From: Astragalus membranaceus
Lineage: Eukaryota; Streptophyta; Magnoliopsida; Fabales; Fabaceae
DNA: 64,000 bases
Assembly (NCBI GenBank): GCA_039519185.1
Contig: CM076846.1
Span: 112,192,442-112,256,441 of the forward strand
Direction of reading: 5' to 3'
Positions 35,901-47,235 of this stretch are shown in pieces. Position 1 is the first letter of the stretch. Every line of letters begins with the position of its first letter. The position numbers were made by a program, and so were the translations under genes. Under the pieces are notes generated by a model. It was not told the DNA's origin, did no database searches, and saw only the letters and a list, made by a program, of their open reading frames with translations.

Positions 35901-37680
35901 TTACAACAATGTCGAACCTAAAGAAGATGGACACAGATTCTCTAATTTTAAGGCGGGAAAACTTAGGTGACTCTCTCTCTCTCATATTACACTTTCTCAC
36001 ATCTTAACTCTCCTTTCTCTCTCACATTTCTCCCTAATACAATACACTAAAGTCAGCTAAAATTTCCACCACCCTAAAGTTAAAGAATCCATTTTGTAAT
36101 GATTCGTGTAGAGACAAAAAGGATAATGGTGCAGCAAAGCAAGTGAGTAACAAGGGGCAAGCCAAGTCAGCAAGAGGATGCATCAAAGTTAGTTTTAGCT
36201 GTAACAGAATGTGAATCAGCATGAAAGGTATGGGTAGGGTAGTAGTATGAGAGTATACTATATAACAAAATGTAAGCTAAGGAAAAGGGGTGTGGAATAT
36301 GTGATGTAATTGCTGCCCTCTTTCCCTTATTTCCTCTTCTCTCTAATTCCCTCAACCTTCTGGTATTCTTCTTCAATGTCCTTGTCATATTCAGACTTGG
36401 CCTTCTTAATTTAATTTCAGAGTGTACATTTCCTTTGGCTTATATAATGAGGAAGACACTTTCCTTCGTTGAACTCAACGTAAATAGTACACATTCAGTC
36501 TCACTTTATCTTAGACCCATTACATTGGTGCTTTCATTATACATTTCCAAGTAGAAGTATTTAAGATATAACACGGAAATCAGAAAAAGGCTAATTAGTT
36601 AAAAGCAAAATATCATCAAACAAGAAAAGAAACGACACCTCAAATTCAGGGACCAGATTATGAGCCTGAGCAATATTCTTCAAAAGCCGAATCCAAGGTC
36701 CAATTCTAGGGTTTGGCAGTGCTGCCCATCCAGGTTTCCCACCTTGAGGTGGAACGTCACCTTCACGCAAATGAGGAACTCCTACAAACACACACATTCC
36801 ACCCAATAAATCACTACTACCAAACTATGTAACACCGACACTTCAGATTGAAGACGTGTCGGTGTCCGACACTGACACACATGATTCCATCCAATCACTT
36901 CAATTTTATCAAATTATCATCAATATATATTTCAATGTCAATGTCGTGTCTGATGTCTATACTTTGTAGCTACCAAACACTCTTTTCACTTCATAAGATA
37001 TCACATGAAAAAAAGGATCAATAATAATGAGAAGAAATTACCAATAGGGTGAACAGTGAGAGCAGGTTTATTAGAAGCAGCAGTATGCTTACTGAAGAAA
37101 ATGATTTCATCAACAACCTCACCAGTCACCTCTTCCCACCTTTTATCCAAGTCATCCTCCACAATTATACTCTTCCCATGTAGCAACACTCTCAACCCTT
37201 CATTCACAAAGCTCTTCATATCATCCTAAATAAATTTATAAACCCCAAAAAAACATCAAAAAAAAAGAGAAATCAAAAGAAAAGAAAGAGAATATATAAA
37301 TAAGAAAAAGAGGTTGATGATTTGAATTGTACCTGGAAATGAGGTCCGGGTTGCCAGCCTGACATGGCCAAAAGGGCATTGGCAGGGTTGATTGAAGCTG
37401 GGTCGATTGTGGTTGCGACTAGAAGCGTCACCATTTCTTTGTTAGAGTGAGTTTCTTTCTGATTGTCACTCTGATGATGGGTTGAAGGTGAAGTTGAAAG
37501 TGAAAGTGGGTTTGGGGGAATTGGCGATGAAGATGTTGATGCAGTATTTTTATGATGAGAAAGGATTGAAACTGATTTTGAAGATTTGAGGCGGCCGTTT
37601 AGGTGGAATAGTGGAAGAAGGAGGGAATGGTGGGAGTGCTTGGCGACTGGAAAGGAACGAATGATACTCAGTAATAACAT
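32983..37680 (-). CDS. GEK1: D-aminoacyl-tRNA deacylase (GEK1/DTD2 family), copy 1
   Basis: Nine exons, all with GT/AG introns: 37333-37680, 37042-37225, 36639-36781, 35721-35784, 34659-34711, 34175-34230, 33739-33813, 33307-33492 and 32983-33070. They total 1,197 nt (398 residues) with no internal stop. The family removes D-amino acids wrongly attached to tRNA; in Arabidopsis GEK1 is needed for tolerance of ethanol/acetaldehyde. Conserved blocks: MVTLLVATTIDPASINPANA from residue 83; DLDKRWEEVTGEVVDEIIFF; KPALTVHPIG (to 178); THHGPLTNKPSMFLEIGSTE; GLGLGGGTDVGNW; GIGGGHYVPRHMD (293-305); HLLSGYSIPMEDP; AFPGGEILAHLD. Residues 1-82 are Ser/His/Leu-rich and almost free of acidic residues for about the first 70, like an organellar transit peptide. 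Met83 matches the usual start, so two translation starts are possible. The neighbours are all transposon-derived. Confidence 0.93.
34308..34571. mobile_element. Tourist-like MITE in GEK1 intron 5
   Basis: A 264-bp element with termini GGTGCGTTTGAAAGAGC and, in reverse complement, GGGTATGTTTGGGTAAAC; TAA on the left and TTA on the right fit a 3-bp TWA target duplication. The interior has repeated ACTTAT and GCTTAT motifs. It lies wholly within the intron between exons 5 and 6 and does not touch the splice sites. Confidence 0.7.
36825..36965. repeat. Repeat with GTGTCGGTGTCCGACAC palindrome in GEK1 intron 2
   Basis: A short stretch in the intron between exons 2 and 3 with ACACCGACACTTCAG and GTGTCGGTGTCCGACAC motifs and a later TGTCGTGTCTGATGTC. 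It looks like a small, decayed MITE, but its ends cannot be defined. Confidence 0.35.
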
Positions 37681-37734
37681 GTCATGTAACGTGTTTAATC
37701 CTCTCTACATCACAAAATATAAAGGTGGGTGGGA

Positions 37735-38830
37735 AAATGAGAAAATAATTAAAATTTATAAATAATGAATAGAGAGAGAGTGAATTTAAGAGAGGGATAA
37801 ATAGGATAGAGGAAGATATATGGTGAGTGGGAAGGAGAAAGATCCAAATCTGTCACTTAATGAGTCTGGATCCTCAAGAGCAGTTTATCTACGGCATTTC
37901 TCTAGGGCAAGATTTTCAGCCATTAGATTGAATTAATGGCCGTGATGCTAAATGATAAATAATAAATAAAAAACTATGCAGTCTCATGATTAGGGGTATT
38001 CAAAATCGAACCAAACCAATAGAAAATCGCAAATCGAACCAACTCAAACCGAAAACCGTAAAAAACCGCTTCTTATTGGTTCTGTTCGGTTCTTTTTTTC
38101 ATTGAATCGCGCGATTTGGTTCGGTTCGCGGTTTTGATTACAGAAACTAAACCAAACCAAACCGCAAGTAACACTAAGACTTATTGACTTACAACCTTCG
38201 TTACTAACTTACTAGCCCAGATGCAACTAAAACCCAACTCTCACTCTCTTACTAGCCCAAATCCAATTAATTCTTTGACTGACTTACAAACAATCCATAT
38301 TGTTATGCTATATTTAAAAATTACAATATAATATTTAATTCAAATTCTTTTAAACATTGTCTTAGCTATCTTAAAAGAATTAAAAGAGCGTAATTTATAT
38401 ACTACATATATTTGAGTAGATTTTTTCTTAAAGATTTATGTTAGCCATTTTTTATGTTAGTTAATTTTAACTTTGTTTTAAATTATGTTCTGTCTTGGAA
38501 AAAACCGAACCAACCGGACCAATCCAAACCGCATTAGTTTGGTTTGGTTTTGTTTGGTTCGGTTTTATTTTAGGAAGCCAACCTAACCAAACCGCATGTA
38601 GTTTTACCTTGCGGTTCGGTACTTTTTGTCTCAAAACCGAACCAAACCGAACCAAACCGCACCGCGAACACCGCTACCCATGATTGCTATTCATCTCTCG
38701 TATTGCTGCCGGACTTGGATCCTTTCATTCCCACTCACCCTACATCTCCCCCCATCCCCTCTATCTCTCTCTTAAATTCAACCCCTCTCATCATTATTTA
38801 TAATTTTCTAATCATTTTTCTCTCTACTAC
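37735..38830. repeat. Foldback (inverted repeat) upstream of GEK1
   Basis: The left arm, about 37735-37855 (AATTTATAAATAATGAATAG, then GTGAATTTAAGAGAGG and GGTGAGTGGGAAGGAGAAAG), pairs with the reverse complement of about 38710-38830 (by eye roughly three quarters identical). The left arm begins about 55 bp upstream of the GEK1 start codon, so it lies in the promoter or 5' leader. Between the arms are about 135 bp of ordinary sequence and the hAT MITE at 37991-38676. It may be an old foldback or MITE into which the hAT element jumped. Confidence 0.6.
37991..38676. mobile_element. hAT-type MITE, 8-bp target duplication
   Basis: A 686-bp element. Left end TAGGGGTATTCAAAATCG and right end, in reverse complement, TAGCGGTGTTCGCGGTG. 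The flanks CTCATGAT (37983-37990) and CCCATGAT (38677-38684) match at 7 of 8 positions. Both ends are full of AACCAAACCGAACC and its inverse. It has no transposase gene. It sits about 300 bp upstream of the GEK1 start codon. Confidence 0.8.
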
Positions 38831-38860
38831 AACTCTTATATTTTGTGATGGAGAGGAATG

Positions 38861-41124
38861 GGTAGATAAGAGCGGAAGAACATTATTTGTGAGGATCTAG
38901 TTTGATTCTTGCTTTGCTTCCCATCAAACTTCTTTTTTAAAGTAACAGAAACTCCAAATTGGTTATCTATAGTTAGTTCAATCCAGTTCAAATGTTTGAT
39001 CTATTCCCAAGGTCAGAAGACCAAAAAAGGTTTATATTGGCATGCCCTAAAATAACTATTTTTGCTAAATCATTGTTTTTAAGTTTATTGATATCACATG
39101 TAAGTGGACCACTTAGTGGAGTTTCGGTGCAAATGTTTGGTATTATTGCATGTGCATAATTCATGCTCGTAAAGCCAAAAACTTATCCTTCATAGGATAA
39201 ATACAAAAGAAACAATAAGACTGAATATTTGGAAAGCTATTTCTTCACAAATAAATACCCAAAGATAATAGAGAATACGAATTTATAAATTATTGCATAA
39301 ACAAATCATAATGCCAGAATGATTCATTATCACGATAAAATACTTACAGAGTCACATGTCCATTCACATGTGGGCAGCATGTTTTTTTAAAAATTTCCTT
39401 GGTTCAAAGCTTGAGGACATTTTTCATATCCAAGACTATAAATTTCCTGAAAAAGAATTAATTAATATTAAAATAGATAAAAAGCAACTTCTTAATTCCC
39501 AGTATACCAAAATTTTCATTTAGAAATCAGAAACAAATACAGTTGAAAACTGATTTTTGCGAGAACTTCTTGTATGCATCCATCATTAAATTTGACTTGG
39601 AGGAAAACACAAAAGTACAACAAAAGATAACAAAAAGTAGATAAAGAGGGACCCAAACACAACTTGAGAAGGGTTTGAATGAATGAGGCTCAGATTCGCC
39701 TATTCTCAGAAAGGAGAGGAGAGGCTAGCAATGGCTGCGCCAACAGCATCTATGCAAACTACCACGAGAAATTTCACACAGACACAGAGTCACCTAGTCA
39801 GCAAGCAGCTCTTCACCCAATGTCTGTTCATTTGCTAAAAACATCATCACCGCCTTGTTATCTAAAAAGAAGATGCAGAAGCAGAAGCACTGCCTGCAAT
39901 ACACTTATGAAACAAGGGGGGGCGGAGAGAGAGAGAGAAAGAGAATTTTTTTTTTTGATTGACAAAGAATGTCTGTGTGTATATGTGTGGAGAGCTGTTT
40001 ACAAATTTCATGGGGAAGATCATTGGCTTGTACGCCCACTCAAAGCGGCAACAGCTCTCAAGTCAAGACAACCCTAGCTCTGAGTGTGGAGCCTCATACT
40101 AGTGGACTAGTGGTGACTAATGAGTTAAAGTGTAAACCCTGATCTCAAAGGGAGGCTCAGATTCACCTTTTACAGGCAAGAGGCAGAAGAGAAGAGCCTC
40201 ACAATGGCTGCGTTATCAGCATCTGTAGAATGAAACACAATGGTAATTTCCAACAGACACTGAATCACCTTGCCAGGAGCCGGGCTCTTCAACCTACAGA
40301 CTAATCTAAAAGCTGAAAACAACATCACTGCCTCCTTATGTTCTATATCAATAATTAGGATTATGACCAATACAAATCCCATCTCGGAAAAAACTGAACT
40401 AAATTCAACATGCATTATAAGGCCCCAATATGCCCTAAAAAACAAGACATGAAACCAGGATTGGTTTGATTCTTACTTCCCATCAAACTTCCTTACAGTG
40501 ACAGAAACTTCAAAGTGACTATCTATAGTTGGTTCAATCCAGTTCAAATGTTTGATCTGATCTCAATGTCACAAGACAAAGAAAGATTTATATTGACATG
40601 TCCTTCAAAGACTACTTCAGTTAATTCTGACCCCTCATTGAGTTTCAGAATCCCTAAATTCAACATGCATTATACGGTTCAAAGATAACCTAAAAAAACT
40701 AATCTTGATAAGGGAATCATTGTAAAAGAAACTCCAAAGTGACAGAAACTCAAAAGTGAATATCTAAAGTTAGTTCAATCCAGTTCAAATATTTGATCTG
40801 TTCTCAAGGTCACGGGACAAGGAAAGATTTATGTCGACATGTCCTTCAAAGACAGACTACGTTAGTTAACCTCATTGAGCTTCAGAATCCTTAAATTCAA
40901 CATGCATTATACGGTTCAAAGATGCCCTAAAAAACTAATCTTGATAAGAGAATCATTGTAAAAGAGACTCACGAACACACTACGTGCATATAAAATACCT
41001 TCGTAGAAACAAGACCAAGAGTGGAATGACATGCTTCTTCTGAAACCAGTTCCTCTAGATGATTGTTGACAAATTTAACCAATCCAGTGCAGCCACTTGG
41101 AACGATAGACTCTGAAAAGGATCA
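38861..41124 (-). repeat. Array units 3 (end) and 4, copy 2, cut by gap
   Basis: Same sequence as 7128-9391, including the HKEAVMLFSAFRLVCRL block at 40170-40445. One substitution was noticed (A39968 where copy 1 has T8235). The sequence stops at the N run in the middle of the block before the EELVSEEACHS region ends. Confidence 0.85.
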
Positions 41125-41624
41125 NNNNNNNNNNNNNNNNNNNNNNNNNNNNNNNNNNNNNNNNNNNNNNNNNNNNNNNNNNNNNNNNNNNNNNNNNNNN
41201 NNNNNNNNNNNNNNNNNNNNNNNNNNNNNNNNNNNNNNNNNNNNNNNNNNNNNNNNNNNNNNNNNNNNNNNNNNNNNNNNNNNNNNNNNNNNNNNNNNNN
41301 NNNNNNNNNNNNNNNNNNNNNNNNNNNNNNNNNNNNNNNNNNNNNNNNNNNNNNNNNNNNNNNNNNNNNNNNNNNNNNNNNNNNNNNNNNNNNNNNNNNN
41401 NNNNNNNNNNNNNNNNNNNNNNNNNNNNNNNNNNNNNNNNNNNNNNNNNNNNNNNNNNNNNNNNNNNNNNNNNNNNNNNNNNNNNNNNNNNNNNNNNNNN
41501 NNNNNNNNNNNNNNNNNNNNNNNNNNNNNNNNNNNNNNNNNNNNNNNNNNNNNNNNNNNNNNNNNNNNNNNNNNNNNNNNNNNNNNNNNNNNNNNNNNNN
41601 NNNNNNNNNNNNNNNNNNNNNNNN
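41125..41624. other. Assembly gap, 500 N
   Basis: Exactly 500 N, a usual placeholder length and not a measured distance. By comparison with copy 1 the missing sequence should be about 9,977 bp: the rest of array unit 4, unit 5, the SINE, retroelement remnants, the 4.6-kb hAT with nested CACTA, and most of the hAT MITE. Confidence 0.95.
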
Positions 41625-41712
41625 GGTTCTGGGTCTAACTGGACCGGACAGGGGTCCGGTTCCCGGTTCAACCGGTCGAACCGGCCGGTCCGGTCCGGTT
41701 TTGATTACCTTG
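41625..41712. mobile_element. Right end of hAT MITE, copy 2 (rest in gap)
   Basis: The last 88 bases of the element found complete at 18642-19457, with one G fewer in the GGGG run. The terminus CCGGTTTTGATTACCTTG and the 3' target duplication GTTTCCAC are present; the left part falls in the N gap. Confidence 0.85.
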
Positions 41713-41720
41713 GTTTCCAC

Positions 41721-44037
41721 CGATTTAACCGCCATACAAGATTGAGTCACAAATGCATTCTTATTCAAAGAAATCACATTCTCCCTTGAAGAATTTTCAC
41801 AATCCGCTTCAATGGCGTCTATAATCTAATGTTGAGAGATTGGGGAATGACTAACAAACTCCTCCCTAGCCACATAGATTAAACTTGTTAGTACAATCAA
41901 TTAGGGGTGATTTAGAGTCTTCTACCCCTACAACGGGTTCTTGAACTGCCAGAGTATATGGTTGTGTTGTCTCTCTATCACCATGGTTGAGTGTTTTGCA
42001 CATTGAGTAATGATGACTAATGGATTGACACTAGCTACACAAATCAGGCAATCTTTTGTAGACAGCCAGACACTGAATGCAAAACCTTCTTGTTCCACCA
42101 TAATTTCATCATATAATGTTGACGCTAAATCAAGATCCACCAAGATTCTAGCCTAATGGCCAAGATCCCGAATCTTGCTTGCTTCATCAAGAGAGATTGT
42201 GGTACCAATGCCACCTACAATTTCAAACAATAATTTTGGGCGCCAATATTTATACGGGAGATCAACAAGGCGTATCCATGCTTGCACATGTGTTTGCTTC
42301 TGGGTGCTCAGGTTGAAGTCTTGAGTCCATTGAGACAACCTCAAAACTCCTGATAGCAAGTTTCATACATCCACCAACCAATCCTTTCACATATCATCTT
42401 GTGTTGCAAATTCATATGAATCTCTTCGTAAGGATATCAAATTCCACAGTCCAAGAGGATTTCAAAGAGTTTCCACTACAAAAAAGCAGTATTAGCGAGG
42501 GAAATTTCCCTCGCTAAAGCATATTAGCGAGGGAATTAGAGACGACCAAATTCCCTTGCTAAAATGGTCCTCACGAATCCCTAGCTAAAAATTAGCGAGA
42601 AAAAATTCTCTCGCTAATTCCGTCGCTAATCACCTCTAATATGTGCTCTTTTCAAAATCCCGCTTAAAATTAGCGAGGGAATTTATGTCGCTAATTCCCT
42701 CGCTAATCACCTCGTAATCCGTGATTTTGTTTTTTCAAAATTCCGCTTAAAATTAGCTAGTACTATTTTTAATTTTTTTTAATATTTATTACAATATTAT
42801 TAAATAAAATTATATTATTATTAATCCAAGGGGTGAAATATGGTGGTGGTGATGGTAGAGGTGAAATATGGGAAGGGGTTTGTGTAGAGAAAGAGAGAGA
42901 GGGACAGTTAGAGAGAGAGAGGGGGATGGTTAGAGAGAGGGAGGGAAAGAGGAGTAAGGGTGGAAGATAATTTTGTGGTGGTGGTGGTGGTGGAGGTGAA
43001 ATATGAGAAGAGGGTTTGTGTAGAGAGAGAGGGACAGTTAGAGAGAGAGAGAGGGAGAGTGAGGATGGGAGGAGCTATGATGTGGTGGTGGTGGTGTGGT
43101 GGTGGTGAAGGGTGGGTTCGGGGAGAGAGAGAGGAGAGTAAGGGAGAAATAGAGTGAAGTGTGAGAAATGGAGAAGTGTGGTTTAGGGAAGAAGAGAGAA
43201 AATGAGAGAAAGTGAGAGAAGAGAGAATAAGAGGAAATGAGAGTGGTTCGGTTAAATATAAAAAAAAACTTAAAATTAGCGAGAGAATTTCTCTCGCTAA
43301 TTACCTCGTAATCCGTGCTTTTTTTTTTCCTTTCAAAATCCCGCTTAATATTAGCGAGGGAAATTCCTCGCTAATTACCTTGTAATCTGTGTTTTTTTTC
43401 AAAATCCCGCTTAAAATTAGCGAGAGAAATTCCCTCGCTAATTACCTCGTAATCCGTGTTTTTTTTTTCTTTCAAAATTCCGCTTAAAATTAGTGAGGGA
43501 AGTTCCCTCGCTAATTACCTCGTAATCCTCGCTTCTTTTCAAAATCCCGCTTAAAATTAGCGGGAATTTTCCTCGCTAATTGCCTCGCTAAAAATTGTTT
43601 TGCGACGGATATTATTTCCCTCACTGATTTCCGTCGCTAATACTGTTTTTTTTTGTAGTGTTCCAATTTTCTTGTAAGATCTTTGGCAGTGTATGGAGTA
43701 GCACCTTTGGATAGGATTAGTCTACCGTGAAGATTATTTTTTCAGCCTTCTGCACCTTTCACATATCAATCTGGGGAAATCTTTATGGAGAGGTAATCAC
43801 CTTCGATGCAAGATTTAGGGAGTTGTCCTCATTAATCTCAAAGGAATTATTTAAAGCTTTTGTGAAGGATTTGTTCCTAGTTCGACCACCGTCCACATTG
43901 TTAGACAACAATTGTGTGTCAATGCTCACTAAGAATGACCAATTGCATATTGCAGGCCAAGAATCCATGAATGCGTGCAGATAAAGAGATGTCAATGTAA
44001 CAAGACCAAGAATACCAAGAACATTCTTGGATTTCAT
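41721..44037 (-). pseudogene. LINE ORF1 (DUF4283) pseudogene, copy 2
   Basis: Same dead gag-like ORF1 as at 19466-21783, with the same stops, the same frameshift before the CX2CX4HX4C knuckle and the same CACTA insertion (42474-43660). DUF4283 blocks GVLRLSQWTQDFNLSTQKQT and WIRLVDLPYKYWRPKLLFEI lie at 42153-42359; the N-terminal TRNKSFTKALNNSFEI block is near 43855-43900. Shared lesions show that decay preceded the duplication. Confidence 0.85.
42474..43660. mobile_element. Non-autonomous CACTA element, copy 2
   Basis: Equivalent of 20219-21406, one base shorter (CC instead of CCC in one CCCTCGCTAA repeat). Same CACTACAAAAAAGCAGTATT terminus and TTC target duplication. Confidence 0.88.
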
Positions 44038-44768
44038 CCACTCATTCTTGGAACCTTCTTAGAGCATTCTTTTCCAATAGAATTTAAGAATTAGATCAAA
44101 AAATTTAAGAGTTTAACACTCCTAAACTGATATAGTTTCATAAACGAAACCCTAGTAGTCTTACTCATGAATTATTTATTTCAAATTGCAAGCTTAGATG
44201 CGGTTTTACCCCCCAAAACCCTTGAGTTTCTAAACCAAACTCTTTCACTAAGTCATTCTACATCATTCTCTTATTTTGGAATTCGGATCCTCTCCTTATA
44301 CCCTCTCTCAATCACAAAAGGAGAGGATCCAAACCCCTTATTTTGGACCAATACGAAATTAACCTAAAGACACTAACATTACTCATATCTTGATCCTTAA
44401 ATTAACGACATAACCTCAATCCAACCATTTTTTTGTCAAATCTCAACTCACACCATCAATTGCCTACGTCACAGTACCAATCTCAAATACTTACTCATCC
44501 TAAGACTCCCCACGATCATATTAGTCTTTTAGGAACAACCTAAACAAGGCTCCAACATGGGTAAAAACCACGGATACAAGTTTCGATTATGATCTACAAT
44601 CATTTAAAGTGGTAATATGAAACGCTCACAATCATTCAATTCGACAATATTAATAGCCCACCAAGTCATTATCCATATTAAATTCATCAAATCATAATAT
44701 GAAATTAACATATCTTTCAACATCAATATATTAAAAGCAATCATAAGACGAACACTTAATGCACAAGA
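44038..44768. other. Non-coding stretch, copy 2
   Basis: Duplicate of 21784-22514, with no gene or delimited repeat seen. Confidence 0.4.
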
Positions 44769-44783
44769 AATCCAATTTCACGA

Positions 44784-44880
44784 CCAACATGATGTGGCAC
44801 AAGTGGTAGATACTTGGGTCCCTTAATCAGGATTAGTCTCTACAATCGTCGTGGATGATATATTGGTTTACCAAAAAAAA
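44784..44880 (+). mobile_element. Short SINE-like element, copy 2
   Basis: Same element as at 22530-22626, with the same near-perfect 15-bp target duplication. Confidence 0.65.
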
Positions 44881-45021
44881 AATCCAATTACACGAATATA
44901 GATATAGCAAACATAATCTAGGGGTGTCTCCTTGCTCCTAAGGATCTTAATCATTCTCAACATCATAAAAAATAGTTTTTCCTTTTTTCTCTTATAATGG
45001 TTCTTACAGTACAAGCGAGAT

Positions 45022-45044
45022 GGGGGGGGGGGGGGGGGGGGGGG
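45022..45044. repeat. Poly-G tract, 23 G
   Basis: Counterpart of the 19-G run at 22768-22786, four bases longer. Confidence 0.95.
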
Positions 45045-45528
45045 CATTAAGATACATTTGATATATCCTCATACTACATTTTTGGAAGCAATGAAAATAA
45101 TCTTGTATCATTTTCAAATTTTCCAAGAATACTGAATTTATTATCTATAATGTTTCTTAGTTATGATGAAAATTAGTGGAAATGAATACTCTAGTTAATG
45201 TGATTTTCCCAGTAATTCTAGGATAAAAAAACGTGTAAAACACTTCCTCCAAAAAAAATGGAAAATTTGAATTTTAGCCTCATCATGAAGCAGACAACTT
45301 TTTATAGAAAAGAACTACTCACCACAGTTTTTATTATGTGACATTTTGTGATTAGTTGACCATATATATATTTTTTTTACACCCACAATGTATATAAATT
45401 AAATCCATTCGTAATTCATAAAAGCCCATATTTATATAAAAATTAGATTAAGGAACTTCTAAGAAAATCAAAGTGTAATACATATGTTAATTTCACTTAA
45501 TGTTAAAAATCACTCATAAGACTCGATC

Positions 45529-47235
45529 CTTGCAAGATCATTTTAACTCATCTTTTCCGCTAGATGATTTTTGGAAAATTTAACCAAACTATCTCTATAT
45601 CACTTTGTATGGACACATAATCCAGTGCAGCCACTTGGTACGATAGACTCTGAAAAAGATTCAAGTTCTGTGAATCCAACAATGACTCCTTTTAAACCTA
45701 TTGACTTAATGTAGATAAACCAGTTTCAATATTAGTAAAATATTACGCAAGTTGTTAACTGAGGCTCTTAAAAGATTGGTTTAGAAACAGATTTTGGAAG
45801 ATTTCTAAGCTAAGTATACATTCACAGCAGCAATGTAAACTTGAGTAGATTTGGGGAGATTTGTTTCTCTGCCTTGGCTTGATCTACTAGGCTTGCAGTG
45901 TTCACAGCATCCCCAGTCTTTCTGCTTCCACCCTAGAGAAGCAAACCTAAATAAATTTCAGGAACAAAAACAGTGTTAGCATATGGTAAACTTTAATGAT
46001 AGAAATTCTTTTTGGACATCACTTTGCATGAAAATAGGTAGTTTACAGAAATCTGGGGCAACAGAAGATGATGACATTGGTCTAGAGTTACTCAGAACTA
46101 TCATGTGTGCAGCAGTTGCAAATAGCAGGTATAGCACAATTTGTTTCACTAGGTCAAAGGAAGAAGCTACTAGCACAATTTCAATGATCTCTTCGTTGGA
46201 AACCTCAATAGCAACCAGAGAAAGTTATCATGCCCGTTCAGAGAAAGTTATGTTAAATGTGGTACAAGTATTAGAGGATCTGTCTCCCATTTGAAGCAGA
46301 AGGTGGAAGGAACTTTGAATTCTACGCCACCTATAAGTGGGGTTACTTAACTCAAAGGCAGCATTGAATAGGTTAAAGTATTGCCCCTTCCTTCCACCAA
46401 AATTTGAACCACATCTCTCACAGGATGTAAGAAACAATCGACACTGAATATAGTAGCATTTTTTTGGGTCAATATATCAAACGTAACACTGAATTGGCTG
46501 CCATTACATGTACAGATAATTAGATGGGACAATTTACTTTAGAAACAAAACCAAAAAGCTAGTTAGGATGTTCCTTGGGTCATTTCCAAATTCTTGCATA
46601 AAAACAAATTGTGGACAACTCAATGCGCAAACAGGCCAGTCTTCAATGAATGGGACGCTGAAAAACATCAGCGTTTCATTTCCAATTTGCATATTATGAA
46701 GAAAAAAAGCATTATTATAATACAAATAATACAATCATGGAAACTAAAGAAAAACACTACTATAAGCGCTATCTCATAATGAATGTCAATAAAATATAGG
46801 AAAAAACTTTGGTCAAGTTCCCTTAGGTTCTGTTCCCTTCACAAAATGGATTAAATTTCTCTTACTGTCTCCACTCCCAATATCTCCATCCTCTCATAAC
46901 TGATACTAACAAAACAGTTTTTATCCAATTTTAGGAGAAGAACAACACGAACAGGAGTTAGGAAACATTACCTAAGTTTTGTCCTAAAATATATGCATAG
47001 TAGAAAGCATAGATATGGATTGAGTAATGTGTCATATTTTCCTATCAGTAAAGATTTGAAAGCACTCAAAAAGCGGAAAAAAAAGAATTATGATTAATGA
47101 TCTTTGCAAGAACTCCTTGCTATGCTTCCATCATTAATTTCGACTTGGTGGGAAACACAAAAACTCAACAAAAGATTAAAAACAGAGAAAAAGGGAACCG
47201 AACACAATTTGAGTCAGGGTTTGAATAAAGGAGGC
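45529..47235 (-). repeat. Array unit 6, copy 2
   Basis: Duplicate of 23271-24977 with the same broken blocks (VASSFDLVKQIVLYLLFATA, CGSNFGGRKGQYFNLFNAAF). I saw no difference. Confidence 0.6.

Larger units (their letters stand above)
7128..38860. repeat. 31.7-kb tandem duplication, copy 1
   Basis: Bases 7128-9391 match 38861-41124 at an offset of 31,733. Bases 19369-38860 match 41625-61110 at an offset between 22,256 and 22,250. The junction at 38858-38860 shares ATG with both parents (7125-7127 and 61108-61110) and nothing further on either side. Differences I noticed: T8235 versus A39968; C38066 versus T60316; GGGG to GGG at 19375; CCC to CC at 21111; a G tract of 19 versus 23; loss of a TC near 25354; and a GA tract 6 bp shorter near 27165. 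It contains GEK1, a Harbinger element, CACTA and hAT elements, and array units 4-8. Confidence 0.93.

Noticed and set aside
41055..41777. Long open frames of about 190-240 residues on both strands
   Set aside because: They run through the 500-N gap and consist mostly of unknown residues.
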